Part shown: in pieces, positions 51,344 to 59,451 of the stretch
Numbering within the stretch: the stretch's first letter is position 1
Layout: each line of letters opens with the position of its first letter
Assembly: GCA_035651635.1 (NCBI GenBank)
Contig: DASRFK010000179.1
Span: 1-64,000 of the forward strand
DNA from: JANXQE01 sp035651635
Lineage (GTDB): Bacteria; Verrucomicrobiota; Verrucomicrobiia; Limisphaerales; UBA8199
Direction: 5' to 3'
DNA length: 64,000 bases
Translations under genes and position numbers: made by a program
Notes under the pieces: model-generated
Seen by the model: the letters and a program-made list of their open reading frames with translations, nothing else
Told to the model about the DNA's origin: nothing
Databases searched by the model: none

Positions 51344-51709
51344 ATGCGCGACTTGCTGAAGATCACCAAGGCGCTGGCGGATGAAAACCGCATTCGCGCG
51401 CTGCTGGCTTTGCGAGAAGGCGAATTGTGCGCCTGCCAAATCACCGAACTGTTCGGGTTGGCGCCTTCAACCATGTCGAAGCACATGTCGATTCTTTACC
51501 AGGCTGGATTGGTGGACTCCCGCAAGGAGGGGCGGTGGATTTATTTCCGGTTAGCTGATGGGGAGGCCCCAGCCGTGGTGAAAAAGGCAATCGATTGGAT
51601 TTGCAAAGCCGCCGCAGACCAGCCTCGAGTTCAGAAGGATACGAAGCAATTGAAAAAAATCATGAGGATGAACCCGAGCGAAATTTGCAAGCGGCAATGT
51701 TGCCCATGA
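51344..51709 (+). CDS. arsR: Arsenical-resistance repressor ArsR
   Basis: The product is 121 aa. The winged helix spans ALADENRIRALLALREGELC, with the metal-binding pair in ELCACQ (CxC in helix 3) and the recognition helix PSTMSKHMSILYQAGL. The C-terminus ends in CKRQCC, further cysteines that could bind arsenite. It represses the operon through the palindrome just upstream. It overlaps arsC by four bases (ATGA). Confidence 0.95.
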   Translation: MRDLLKITKALADENRIRALLALREGELCACQITELFGLAPSTMSKHMSILYQAGLVDSRKEGRWIYFRLADGEAPAVVKKAIDWICKAAADQPRVQKDTKQLKKIMRMNPSEICKRQCCP

Positions 51710-52149
51710 AAAAACCCACCATTCTGATTCTCTGCACGGGGAACTCGTGCCGCAGCCATCTGGCCGAGGGCGTGCTGCAAAAGGCTCTGGGCGAACGTTA
51801 TGACGTGCAAAGCGCGGGGTCGAAGCCGGCTGGCTACGTGCATCCTTTGGCGATTCGGGTCATGAACGAGCTCGGGATCGACATTTCCGGCCACCACTCA
51901 AAGCATCTCGAACAATTTTTAAACCAACCCGTGGAAACAGTGATTACGGTTTGTGGTAATGCCGACCAGGTCTGTCCGGTCTTTCCCGGGCAGGTGAACC
52001 GTTATCACTGGGGGTTTGACGATCCTGCCCAGGCCACGGGAACTGACGAGGAAAAATTGGCCGTGTTCCGGCGAGTGCGGGATGAGATCAAGAAAGTATT
52101 CGAGGCCTACGCGGCCGGACGACGTGACCAGGCCAAATCGCTAAAATGA
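51706..52149 (+). CDS. arsC: Thioredoxin-coupled arsenate reductase
   Basis: The product is 147 aa. It has the low-molecular-weight phosphatase fold. The catalytic P-loop is CTGNSCRS (nucleophile Cys10), and HPLAIRVMNELGIDISGHHS and the general-acid WGFDDP follow. The two further redox Cys lie in TVCGNADQVCPVFPG, as in the thioredoxin-linked pI258 type. It reduces arsenate to arsenite for export by the next gene product. The start overlaps the arsR stop, and its stop overlaps the acr3 start. Confidence 0.95.
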   Translation: MKKPTILILCTGNSCRSHLAEGVLQKALGERYDVQSAGSKPAGYVHPLAIRVMNELGIDISGHHSKHLEQFLNQPVETVITVCGNADQVCPVFPGQVNRYHWGFDDPAQATGTDEEKLAVFRRVRDEIKKVFEAYAAGRRDQAKSLK

Positions 52150-53261
52150 GCACCTCATCTGTCGCCGCACAGGAGTTTCCCGTTCCTGTGAAAAAGCGCC
52201 TCGCCTTTTTTGAGCGCTACCTGACCCTCTGGGTCCTGCTCTGCATGGTCGTCGGCGTCGCGTTTGGCAAAGTATTTCCAGACCTGACCGCGACTCTCAG
52301 CAAACTGGAATTCGGCCAGGGATCGCAAGTGAACGTGTCCATTGGAATTCTACTCTGGCTGATGATCTACCCGATGATGCTGAAGGTGGATTTCGGTTCG
52401 ATTGGCGGCATTGCCCGCAGACCCAAAGGGCTGCTCGTCACATTGCTGGTAAATTGGCTGATAAAACCTTTCAGCATGGCGCTGCTGGCCTGGGTCTTCA
52501 TGCAGCACGTGTTTGCCGCGTGGATCGACCCTGAAACGGCGAGGAACTACACGGCCGGGTTGATTATCCTTGCTGCAGCTCCTTGCACGGCCATGGTTTT
52601 TGTTTGGTCCTACCTTACCGAGGGCGACCCGGCTTATACGCTGGTTCAGGTCGCCGTGAATGATTTGATCATGCTCATCGCCTTTGCGCCCATCGTGATG
52701 TTCCTATGCGGTGTCGCCCACGTGGTTGTGCCAGCAAAGGTCCTCATCACCTCGGTCGTCGTGTTCATCGTGATCCCGCTGACTGCCGGGTGGCTTACGC
52801 GAACGGTCTTGCTGAAATCCCAGGGCCAGGCGTGGTTCGAACAGAACTTCCTTCCCAAGTTTCACCCAGTGATGATTGGCGCGCTTCTGCTCACGCTGGT
52901 GCTTATCTTCGCTTTTCAATCCGAAAACCTCATCAAACGGTGGATCGCCGTGCTGCTCATCGCCGTGCCGATCGTCATCCAAGTGTACTTTAATTCAGGC
53001 CTGGCGTACCTGTTGATGCGGCTGCTGCGCGTCGAACATAACGTCGCTTCCCCAGGCGCGCTGATTGGTGCCAGCAACTTTTTTGAGCTGGCCGTCGCCG
53101 TGGCCATTACCCTCTTTGGCGCCAATTCTGGCGCCGCATTGGCCACCGTAGTCGGAGTGCTCGTGGAAGTCCCGGTAATGCTCTCAGTCTGCAGCTTCTG
53201 CAACCGGACCCGTCATTGGTTTCCAGGACAATTGGACTCGGCCTCCGCGCCCCCGGGCTAG
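52146..53261 (+). CDS. acr3: Arsenite efflux permease, ACR3 family
   Basis: The product is 371 aa with about ten helices. The family signature is APCTAMVFVWSYLTEGDPAY, which contains the conserved Cys of the transport site, followed by LVQVAVNDLIMLIAF. Early landmarks are LWVLLCMVVGVAFGKVFP and GLLVTLLVNWLIKPF. It exports arsenite using the proton gradient. Translation is probably coupled to arsC. About 180 bases then separate it from the PhoU fusion gene. Confidence 0.95.
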   Translation: MSTSSVAAQEFPVPVKKRLAFFERYLTLWVLLCMVVGVAFGKVFPDLTATLSKLEFGQGSQVNVSIGILLWLMIYPMMLKVDFGSIGGIARRPKGLLVTLLVNWLIKPFSMALLAWVFMQHVFAAWIDPETARNYTAGLIILAAAPCTAMVFVWSYLTEGDPAYTLVQVAVNDLIMLIAFAPIVMFLCGVAHVVVPAKVLITSVVVFIVIPLTAGWLTRTVLLKSQGQAWFEQNFLPKFHPVMIGALLLTLVLIFAFQSENLIKRWIAVLLIAVPIVIQVYFNSGLAYLLMRLLRVEHNVASPGALIGASNFFELAVAVAITLFGANSGAALATVVGVLVEVPVMLSVCSFCNRTRHWFPGQLDSASAPPG

Positions 53262-53444
53262 TCGGCGACCCCTGGCGCAGCGTTCTTGCCGCACCGTGCA
53301 CCGGAGGTCGGCACTGCGTTCCGACCCCTCTGGGTACTGTCTGGCAACCCTCGCGGGTTGCCTGCCAAACCCATGGACCCTCGCAACAGATCCAATCCAT
53401 CAACCCGCTTTACAAATGTTGAAGGAAGTTCATGTGACGAACGC
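53262..53444 (+). other. Gap between acr3 and phoU fusion, with a perfect hairpin
   Basis: No gene is seen here. A perfect 8-bp hairpin GGCAACCCTCGCGGGTTGCC lies at 53343-53362 without a T-tract. A separate promoter for the phosphate genes could be here, but none is convincing. Confidence 0.5.
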
Positions 53445-54674
53445 ATGACATCAGCGGCTTTGGAATCGCCCACAAATGTAACAAAACATCCGAGATTAGC
53501 CGGCATAAATTCATGGCCTTGGCACATTCGGCATGATAAGAATTCAACCCGATTGAATCAGCGTTCACATCTTGAAGAATCGTTGCAGCGTGATATCGAT
53601 GCCATCCGCGCCAAAGTCACCGAGATGGCCGGGCTAAGCGAAAGAGCGCTCAAAGCCAGCCTGGAAAGCCTGACGGAGGGAAACCGGCAATTGGCCTATT
53701 CCATCATTCTTCGGGACCGGTATATCGATGAACTGGAGACGGAACTGGATCGGCTCTGCCTGCAATTCCTGGTGCGCCAGCAGCCGGTAGCCGGACATTT
53801 GCGATTGGTCTTTGCGACTATTCTGATCAACCGGGAACTGGAGCGCATTGGGGACTACGCGGAGAGCATTGCGCGTCAGGTCCTGTTGTTGGGAACCCTT
53901 GAGGCTCGGCCAAATTACGGCAAGATCATCGAGCTTGGCAATTTGTCCGTTCACATGCTTCAGGATGCGGTACGGTCGTTTCTGCAACAGGACGGTGATC
54001 TCGCGGCCCGCACCATCCCGATTGAAGAGCGAGCCAACTCCATGCGTACCGCGATCAATGCCGAGCTGAAAGAGTTGGGCGACTCCGGCAAGCTCCCGCT
54101 GGCCGCGGTCGAGCCGCTGATGACCATTGCCCGGCGCCTGGAGCGCGTCACCGATCAGGCCAAGAACCTTTGCGAAGAGGTCCTCTACATGTGCACGGGT
54201 GAATTCGCCAAGCACAAGGGCACCGGCGAGTTCCGGATCCTCTTCTTTGATGCGGAGAACAAATGCTTGAGCCAAATGGCCGAAGCCATCGCCAAATCAC
54301 TGCGGCTGCAGGGTTTTGTTTTCAGCAGCGCGGGAATTACGCCGCAACCCGTGGATGCGCGCCTGGTGGATTTTATGGCCACCAAAGGCATCGATATCTC
54401 CGCCCAGTCCGCCAAGTCGATCGAACAAGTGCAGCCGTGGGAGCAGTACCAAGTCATTGTGGCCCTCGGGACTCAGGCTCAGGAAACCCTCCCTCCCCGC
54501 CCGTTCAAGCCGGTCATTTTTGCGTGGTCCATCACGGATCCATCGGGGGCGAGAGGTGAGCCGGAGGTTGTTCGTGCCGCGTTCGAATCGGCTTACCAAT
54601 CTCTGGAATCCCAAATCCGCGAATTGATGGCGGCAGTTTTGCTGGAACCTCAACAGCCAGAATTCAAATTATGA
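53445..54674 (+). CDS. PhoU protein fused to a catalytically degenerate ArsC-like domain
   Basis: The product is 409 aa from ATG 53445; a later TTG is possible, because the PhoU domain begins near residue 38. The PhoU part (about 38-255) has both metal-binding repeats, LERIGDYAESIA (132-143) and LERVTDQAKNLC (232-243). Residues about 263-400 match the ArsC/low-molecular-weight phosphatase fold (FRILFF, SQMAEAIAKSL, SSAGITPQPVDARL, KGIDISAQSAKSIEQ). The P-loop reads DAENKCLS (269-276), so the nucleophile Cys is Asp269 and the Arg is Leu275. An acid remains in TDPSG (Asp365). PhoU controls PstSCAB. The second domain is probably a binding or sensing module for phosphate or arsenate. It overlaps pstS by four bases. 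Confidence 0.88.
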   Translation: MTSAALESPTNVTKHPRLAGINSWPWHIRHDKNSTRLNQRSHLEESLQRDIDAIRAKVTEMAGLSERALKASLESLTEGNRQLAYSIILRDRYIDELETELDRLCLQFLVRQQPVAGHLRLVFATILINRELERIGDYAESIARQVLLLGTLEARPNYGKIIELGNLSVHMLQDAVRSFLQQDGDLAARTIPIEERANSMRTAINAELKELGDSGKLPLAAVEPLMTIARRLERVTDQAKNLCEEVLYMCTGEFAKHKGTGEFRILFFDAENKCLSQMAEAIAKSLRLQGFVFSSAGITPQPVDARLVDFMATKGIDISAQSAKSIEQVQPWEQYQVIVALGTQAQETLPPRPFKPVIFAWSITDPSGARGEPEVVRAAFESAYQSLESQIRELMAAVLLEPQQPEFKL

Positions 54675-55606
54675 TCCATTACACAACAAATTCATCGCTT
54701 CTGAAGCTTGGAATTCTGTCCGCGTCTCTCGCCTTTTGCCTGCTGCCCATGGGTTGCGGCAAAAGTGGAAACAGCACCGGCACTGGCTCAGGCCAAAAGG
54801 TTACCCTGCAGAATAAAGGGTCCGACACCATGGTGAACCTAGCTCAGGCTTGGGCCGAGGAATACAAGAAAGTTGCGCCGGACGTCGAGGTCGAAGTGTC
54901 CGGTGGCGGTTCGGGAGTGGGCATCGCGGCGCTGGTCAAAGGAACCATCGATATCGCCAATGCCAGCCGCAACATGAAGCCGGAGGAGATCGAGGAGGCC
55001 AAGAAGAACACGGGCAAGGAGCCCAAGGAGATTGTCGTCGGCTATGATGCTCTGGCCATTTACGTTCACAAATCCAATCCCCTGGATGAAATCACCCTGG
55101 ATCAACTGGCCCAGATTTACGCCGAAGGCGGGAAGATTACCAAATGGTCTGATTTGGGTGTTAAAATCCCCGGCACGGCCAACGATGAAATTGTCCGGGT
55201 CAGCCGCCAATCGAACTCGGGCACCTATGAGTTCCTGCGCGAGCACGTGCTGAATAAAAGGGATTTCAAGCTCGGCTCGCGGGATATGAACGGCTCGAAA
55301 GAAGTGGTCGAGTTGGTCTCCTCGACACCCACGGCCATTGGCTATAGCGGTATGGGCTATGCCACCCCGGCGGTGAAGATGCTTAAAGTCAAAAAGACGG
55401 CCACGGATCCCGCTTACGAGCCAAGCGTCGCCACGGCGTTGGCCAAGACCTACCCCATTGCCCGCACGCTGCAGGTTTACACTCTCGGCGAGCCCCAGGG
55501 CGCGGCCAAGGCCTATATCGATTGGATTCTATCTGATGCGGGCCAAAAAGTGGTTGAAGCCAGCGGCTACGTTCCGCTTCCCGCCGCGGCACGGATAAAG
55601 CCCTGA
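54671..55606 (+). CDS. pstS: Phosphate ABC transporter substrate-binding lipoprotein
   Basis: The product is 311 aa. The lipobox is LPMGC (Cys29) after a signal peptide. A Gly/Ser/Thr linker follows. Phosphate-binding elements are NKGSDTMV, SGGGSGVG, ANASRNM and RQSNSGTYEF. GYSGMGYATPAVKML and DWILSDAGQKVVEASGYVPL are typical of the family. It binds phosphate outside the inner membrane and hands it to PstC/PstA. Given the linked ars genes, arsenate discrimination by this protein is of interest but cannot be read from the sequence. Translation is coupled to the PhoU fusion. Confidence 0.93.
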   Translation: MIHYTTNSSLLKLGILSASLAFCLLPMGCGKSGNSTGTGSGQKVTLQNKGSDTMVNLAQAWAEEYKKVAPDVEVEVSGGGSGVGIAALVKGTIDIANASRNMKPEEIEEAKKNTGKEPKEIVVGYDALAIYVHKSNPLDEITLDQLAQIYAEGGKITKWSDLGVKIPGTANDEIVRVSRQSNSGTYEFLREHVLNKRDFKLGSRDMNGSKEVVELVSSTPTAIGYSGMGYATPAVKMLKVKKTATDPAYEPSVATALAKTYPIARTLQVYTLGEPQGAAKAYIDWILSDAGQKVVEASGYVPLPAAARIKP

Positions 55607-55688
55607 CGCCCCGGTAACGGCGGAGACTTTTTCTCGAAGCAAGTGAGTGGCCTCGGACGTATTTGTATCGGGCCAAGGCCAACCCGGA

Positions 55689-56636
55689 ATGAACTCAATC
55701 ACGCCACCCGAGCCAGCCGAGCGGAGTTTAAACGTCCGGCGGTCTGTGCGGCCTGCCTGGGCCGTGGTCGGTGAACGTGCCCTGGAATCATTGATTCACC
55801 TGTGCGGTGTCAGCGCGATCATTTTCGTGATCGGCATTTTCTTTTTCGTTTTCAAAGAGGCCTTTCCTGTCCTGCTCGGTGGAAAATTCAGTTTGAGCCA
55901 GTTTCTTTTCAGTGATCAATGGTATCCCACGTCCGAGGTCAACAAGCGGTACGGGGTGCTCGCGATGATCGCCGGAACCTTTAGCGTAACCGGATTGGCC
56001 ATGTTGATCGCCGTGCCGTTTGGGCTGGGCGCGGCTATTTTCCTGTCTGAGTTCTGTGGATCCAAAGCGAAGGAAACGCTCAAGATCGTCATTGAGTTGC
56101 TGGCGGCCATTCCCAGTGTGGTTTGGGGATTTGTGGGTTTGACGGTGATGAGTCGCCTCATCACCAAGTACACCGGCGCTCCGGTCGGTGTGAATGTTCT
56201 TAATGGCGGGATCATCCTGGCGCTGATGAGCGTGCCCATCATCGTGTCCATCGGCGAGGATGCCCTCAAGGCCGTGCCCGATGCTTACCGCGAAGCCGCT
56301 TTGGCCCTGGGCGCCACCCGCTGGCAACTGATCTGCCGCGTCCTGTTGCCGGCGGCAAAAACCGGGCTGCTGGCCGCCGTTCTGCTCGGCGTCGCCCGCG
56401 CCGTGGGGGAAACCATGGCCGTCCTGATGGCCACCGGGCATGCCGTCCATATTCCCCATAGTATCTTGGACTCGGTTCGCACCCTGACCGCTAACATCGC
56501 GGCCGAGCTGGGGGAAGCGCCGGCGAACTCCGTCCATTACCGGGTTTTGTTTCTCACGGGTGTGCTGTTGTTTTTGATGACCTTCATCGTCAATCTAACG
56601 GCGGATTTAATCGTGCGGGGCACTCGAAGGAGATGA
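55689..56636 (+). CDS. pstC: Phosphate ABC transporter permease PstC
   Basis: The product is 315 aa from ATG 55689; GTG 55647 would add 14 residues and neither start has a clear Shine-Dalgarno. Six helices are apparent (IIFVIGIFFFVFKEAF, LAMLIAVPFGLGAAIFL). The cytoplasmic EAA-type loop is YREAALALGATRWQLICRVL, which contacts the ATPase. The C-terminal helix ends ADLIVRGTRRR. It pairs with PstA. Its stop overlaps the pstA start (ATGA). Confidence 0.93.
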   Translation: MNSITPPEPAERSLNVRRSVRPAWAVVGERALESLIHLCGVSAIIFVIGIFFFVFKEAFPVLLGGKFSLSQFLFSDQWYPTSEVNKRYGVLAMIAGTFSVTGLAMLIAVPFGLGAAIFLSEFCGSKAKETLKIVIELLAAIPSVVWGFVGLTVMSRLITKYTGAPVGVNVLNGGIILALMSVPIIVSIGEDALKAVPDAYREAALALGATRWQLICRVLLPAAKTGLLAAVLLGVARAVGETMAVLMATGHAVHIPHSILDSVRTLTANIAAELGEAPANSVHYRVLFLTGVLLFLMTFIVNLTADLIVRGTRRR

Positions 56637-57538
56637 GCGACCATCCCAACCAGCTTTTTGCCGAGACGTCCTTCGTCCGGCGCAAGCAGCGACAGGAGGG
56701 CGTCGCGAAATGGGTTTTGGGCAGCATGGCAGGACTGATGATCATCCCCTTGGTTTTGATTGTCGGCTACCTGATCGCGCGCGCCTGGCCATCGCTCAGC
56801 CTGAGCTTTATCACCCAAGTGCCCATTCGGGGTATGCGCGAAGGCGGCGTGTGGCCGGCGTTTGTCGGCACGATTTATCTGGTGTTCCTTTCGCTGGCGG
56901 TAGCCGCCCCGATCGGGATCCTGGCGGCGGTTTACCTCAACGAATATGCCCGGGATAACTGGCTTAACCGCCTGATCAACCTGGCGGTGATCAACCTGGC
57001 CGGTGTGCCGAGCATTGTCCACGCCCTGTTTGGGCTGGGCGCATTCGTTTATGCGGCAAAGTTTGGTTACTCGATCATTTCGGCTTCGCTGACGTTGGCC
57101 ATCATGACGTTGCCTGTGATCATCGCGAGCACGCGCGAGGCGCTTGCCAGCGTGCCGCGCAATTTCCGGGAGGCCTGTTGGAACGTAGGGGCCACCCGCT
57201 GGCAAACGATCCAAGCCGTCGTCCTGCCTAACGCCATCAGCGGCATTCTGACCGGTGTCATTCTGCAAGTGAGCCGCGCCGCCGGCGAGACGGCACCGAT
57301 TATGTTTACCGGCGCGGTCTTCTTCAAGGCGGTCCAGCGAGGCGACCTCTTCCCTTACGCTCTGCATGACCAATGCATGGCCTTGTCGATGCATCTTTAT
57401 GTGCTCTCGACCCAAGTGCCCGATGTGAAGGAATCCATTCCCTTCGCCACCGCGGTCGTGTTGTTGGGTTCGGTCCTGCTGGTCAATGCCACCGCCATCA
57501 CGGTGCGGGTGTATCTGCGCTCGCGCAAAAAGTGGTAG
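56633..57538 (+). CDS. pstA: Phosphate ABC transporter permease PstA
   Basis: The product is 301 aa. Six helices are apparent (VLGSMAGLMIIPLVLIVGYL, FVGTIYLVFLSLAVAAPIGI). The EAA loop is FREACWNVGATRWQTIQAVV. GIPSIVHALFGLGAFV-type sequence (here GVPSIVHALFGLG) is characteristic. It forms the translocation path with PstC. Having two different EAA loops fits an ATPase made of two different PstB subunits. Translation is coupled to pstC, and pstB1 starts 26 bases later. Confidence 0.93.
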   Translation: MSDHPNQLFAETSFVRRKQRQEGVAKWVLGSMAGLMIIPLVLIVGYLIARAWPSLSLSFITQVPIRGMREGGVWPAFVGTIYLVFLSLAVAAPIGILAAVYLNEYARDNWLNRLINLAVINLAGVPSIVHALFGLGAFVYAAKFGYSIISASLTLAIMTLPVIIASTREALASVPRNFREACWNVGATRWQTIQAVVLPNAISGILTGVILQVSRAAGETAPIMFTGAVFFKAVQRGDLFPYALHDQCMALSMHLYVLSTQVPDVKESIPFATAVVLLGSVLLVNATAITVRVYLRSRKKW

Positions 57539-57564
57539 TGTTCGAGCCGCAAAACCGTGGTCAC

Positions 57565-58326
57565 ATGAGTTCCGAAAAGCACATCCAGGTTGACGGCCTT
57601 CGCCTCTCCTACGGGCCAAAGGAAGTCATTCATGGTATCTCCTTCCATATTCTTCGGAACGAAATCTTCGGCATCATCGGTCCCGCGCAATCCGGCAAAA
57701 CCTCGCTCCTGAAGTGCATCAACCGGACGATTGATTTTTCTCCTGAGGCCCGGGTTAGCGGGAGCATCAAAGTCGATGGCCACGACGTGCGGGAAACCAA
57801 AAGCATTTACGAACTACGCCGCAGGATTGGGATGGTTGCGCCATTGCCGGTCGGCTTGCCGCTCAGCATTTACGATAACGTCGCGTTCGCTCCCCGGTGC
57901 GCCGGCATTCGGCGTAAGGGGGAACTCAACGAGATCGTCGAACAGTGCCTGCACCAGGCAGCCCTCTGGGATGAGGTCAAGGACCGGCTCGACAGCCTGG
58001 GGACCAAGCTTTCCGGCGGCCAGCAACAACGCCTCACCATCGCCCGCGCCCTGTCGCATCAACCGGAGATTCTTTGCCTGGACGAATTCTCGATCGCCAT
58101 CGACCCGGTCACCACCATGCGCATTGAAGACGTTCTCAAGGTGCTCCGCCGGCAGATGACCATCATCCTGGTCACAAATCTCACTCAGCAGGCCCGGCGT
58201 TTGGCCGATCGCACCATGTTCCTTTGGAATGGCGAAATCGTTGAACTCGATCGCAGCGAGGTCGTCTTTTCCGACCGTCCAGGCAATCCAAAGACCTACG
58301 ACTATGTGAACGGCATTTTCGGATGA
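57565..58326 (+). CDS. pstB1: PstB-type ATPase 1: intact signature, lost Q-loop and H-loop
   Basis: The product is 253 aa from ATG 57565. It has PstB landmarks: Walker A GPAQSGKT (39-46), SIYDNVAFAPR, the ABC signature LSGGQQQR (149-156) and Walker B ILCLDE (169-174). The Q-loop, usually VFQKPNP, reads VAPLPVG, with Pro93 in place of Gln. The H-loop, usually VTHN, reads VTNL, with Asn205 in place of His. The Walker B Glu174 is kept. Its own Walker site should be weak in hydrolysis, but its signature could serve the site on PstB2. The frame and flanking overlaps are intact. It overlaps pstB2 by four bases. Confidence 0.92.
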   Translation: MSSEKHIQVDGLRLSYGPKEVIHGISFHILRNEIFGIIGPAQSGKTSLLKCINRTIDFSPEARVSGSIKVDGHDVRETKSIYELRRRIGMVAPLPVGLPLSIYDNVAFAPRCAGIRRKGELNEIVEQCLHQAALWDEVKDRLDSLGTKLSGGQQQRLTIARALSHQPEILCLDEFSIAIDPVTTMRIEDVLKVLRRQMTIILVTNLTQQARRLADRTMFLWNGEIVELDRSEVVFSDRPGNPKTYDYVNGIFG

Positions 58327-59099
58327 GCGATTCCCTCCAAAGCGGCATCTCGACCCACAACCTGAATTTGTGGTACGCCAAATTTCAGGCGTTGATCAAT
58401 GTAACCGTAAACATCAAGGACGGGTTGATCACCTCGCTGATTGGACCTTCGGGTTGCGGCAAGACCACGCTGCTGCGTTGCTTCAACCGGGTCAACGAAC
58501 GCTACAGTTACGTCACCACCACCGGCCAAATCCGAATTCTGGGCAAAAACATCTACGATCCGGACGTTTCGCTCATTGAGCTGCGCAAATCAGTAGGCAT
58601 GGTTTTTCAACGACCCAACCCGCTGCCGATCTCCGTTTACGAAAACGTCGTGTTCGGCTTGCGCATTCACACTCGCGGCCGGGATTTGAACCGAGCCAGC
58701 CTCGATCAAGCCGTGGAAACATCGCTGACCGAGGTGGGGCTGTGGAAAGATCTCAAAGACCGGCTCCAGGCCAAAGCCACCGGGCTTCAGCTCGAACAAC
58801 AACAGAAGCTCTGCATCGCGCGGCTCTTGCCCCTCAAACCTCGAGTGATTCTGATGGATGAACCATGCTCCGCGCTGGATGTGGAGGGCACCCGCGCGAT
58901 TGAGGAATTGATGTTCGGGCTGAAGGGCCGCTACACCCTTCTCATCGTCACCCACAATATGGCCCAGGCCCGCCGGGCCAGCGACGAGTGCATCTTCATG
59001 CTGCTCGGCGAGATGATCGAACACAGCCGGACCGAACAACTCTTCCTCGCTCCAAAACATCCGAAAACCGCCGAATACATTGAAGGGCGTTACGGATGA
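58323..59099 (+). CDS. pstB2: PstB-type ATPase 2: intact Walker, Q- and H-loops, lost signature
   Basis: The product is 258 aa. Walker A GPSGCGKT (41-48), Q-loop VFQRPNP (Gln96), Walker B ILMDEPCSALD (Asp179, Glu180) and H-loop VTHNMAQ (His211) are all canonical. The ABC signature, usually LSGGQ, reads LQLEQ (155-159), within ATGLQLEQQQKLCIAR. It should bind and hydrolyse ATP if a partner supplies the signature. PstB1, encoded just upstream with a four-base overlap, has exactly that. The two proteins are therefore likely to work as an obligate heterodimer on PstC/PstA. Confidence 0.93.
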   Translation: MSDSLQSGISTHNLNLWYAKFQALINVTVNIKDGLITSLIGPSGCGKTTLLRCFNRVNERYSYVTTTGQIRILGKNIYDPDVSLIELRKSVGMVFQRPNPLPISVYENVVFGLRIHTRGRDLNRASLDQAVETSLTEVGLWKDLKDRLQAKATGLQLEQQQKLCIARLLPLKPRVILMDEPCSALDVEGTRAIEELMFGLKGRYTLLIVTHNMAQARRASDECIFMLLGEMIEHSRTEQLFLAPKHPKTAEYIEGRYG

Positions 59100-59109
59100 G
59101 CTCAGGGAA

Positions 59110-59285
59110 TTGTTAGCAGGTGATCAGGTTTTCAAGTTATCACGACTGAGCTCTCTGGAACTTGTAACATCCCGCGTGGATGAATAAAAATAGCCCGGTT
59201 CTTCAAGGGTCGCAGCCCGCGCAGACCTCCGGTTAACGCCTTGATAACCTGATACCCTGATAACTTGATAACCCTCGGTCCACAG
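59110..59285. repeat. Phrase-like inverted repeats after the pst operon
   Basis: AGGTGATCAGGTTTTCAAGT (59117-59136) with TATCACG is mirrored by CTTGATAACCTGATACCCTG and ATAACTTGATAACC (about 59241-59273). A shorter hairpin-like part could end pst transcription, but there is no T-tract. Confidence 0.6.
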
Positions 59286-59351
59286 CCGCCCTCTGGGATT
59301 CCTTGCAGGATGGGGGCTGAAATCCAGAGGAGGTTGGGTTGCCAAGCTCGC

Positions 59352-59451
59352 GGGCAGACTCTAGTAAGCCAGTTTAGCTTTTGCGTTCTTGCGCTCCTTC
59401 GCGGCAACCTTCTCGCGTTTGCGCAGGCGCGCTCGTGGCGATGAGTTTCAG
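59352..59451 (-). pseudogene. Duplicated 3' end of mazG
   Basis: This 100-base stretch is about 90% identical to the 3' end of mazG and its flank (60402-60503), with two single-base deletions that break the frame. Similarity continues more weakly to about 59290. The stop codon of the ORF6N gene (59448-59450) lies in the duplicated sequence. Confidence 0.8.

Noticed and set aside
53445..53530. Pho box near the start of the phoU fusion gene
   Set aside because: GGCATAAATTCATGGC only weakly resembles a CTGTCAT direct repeat, and the spacing does not fit.
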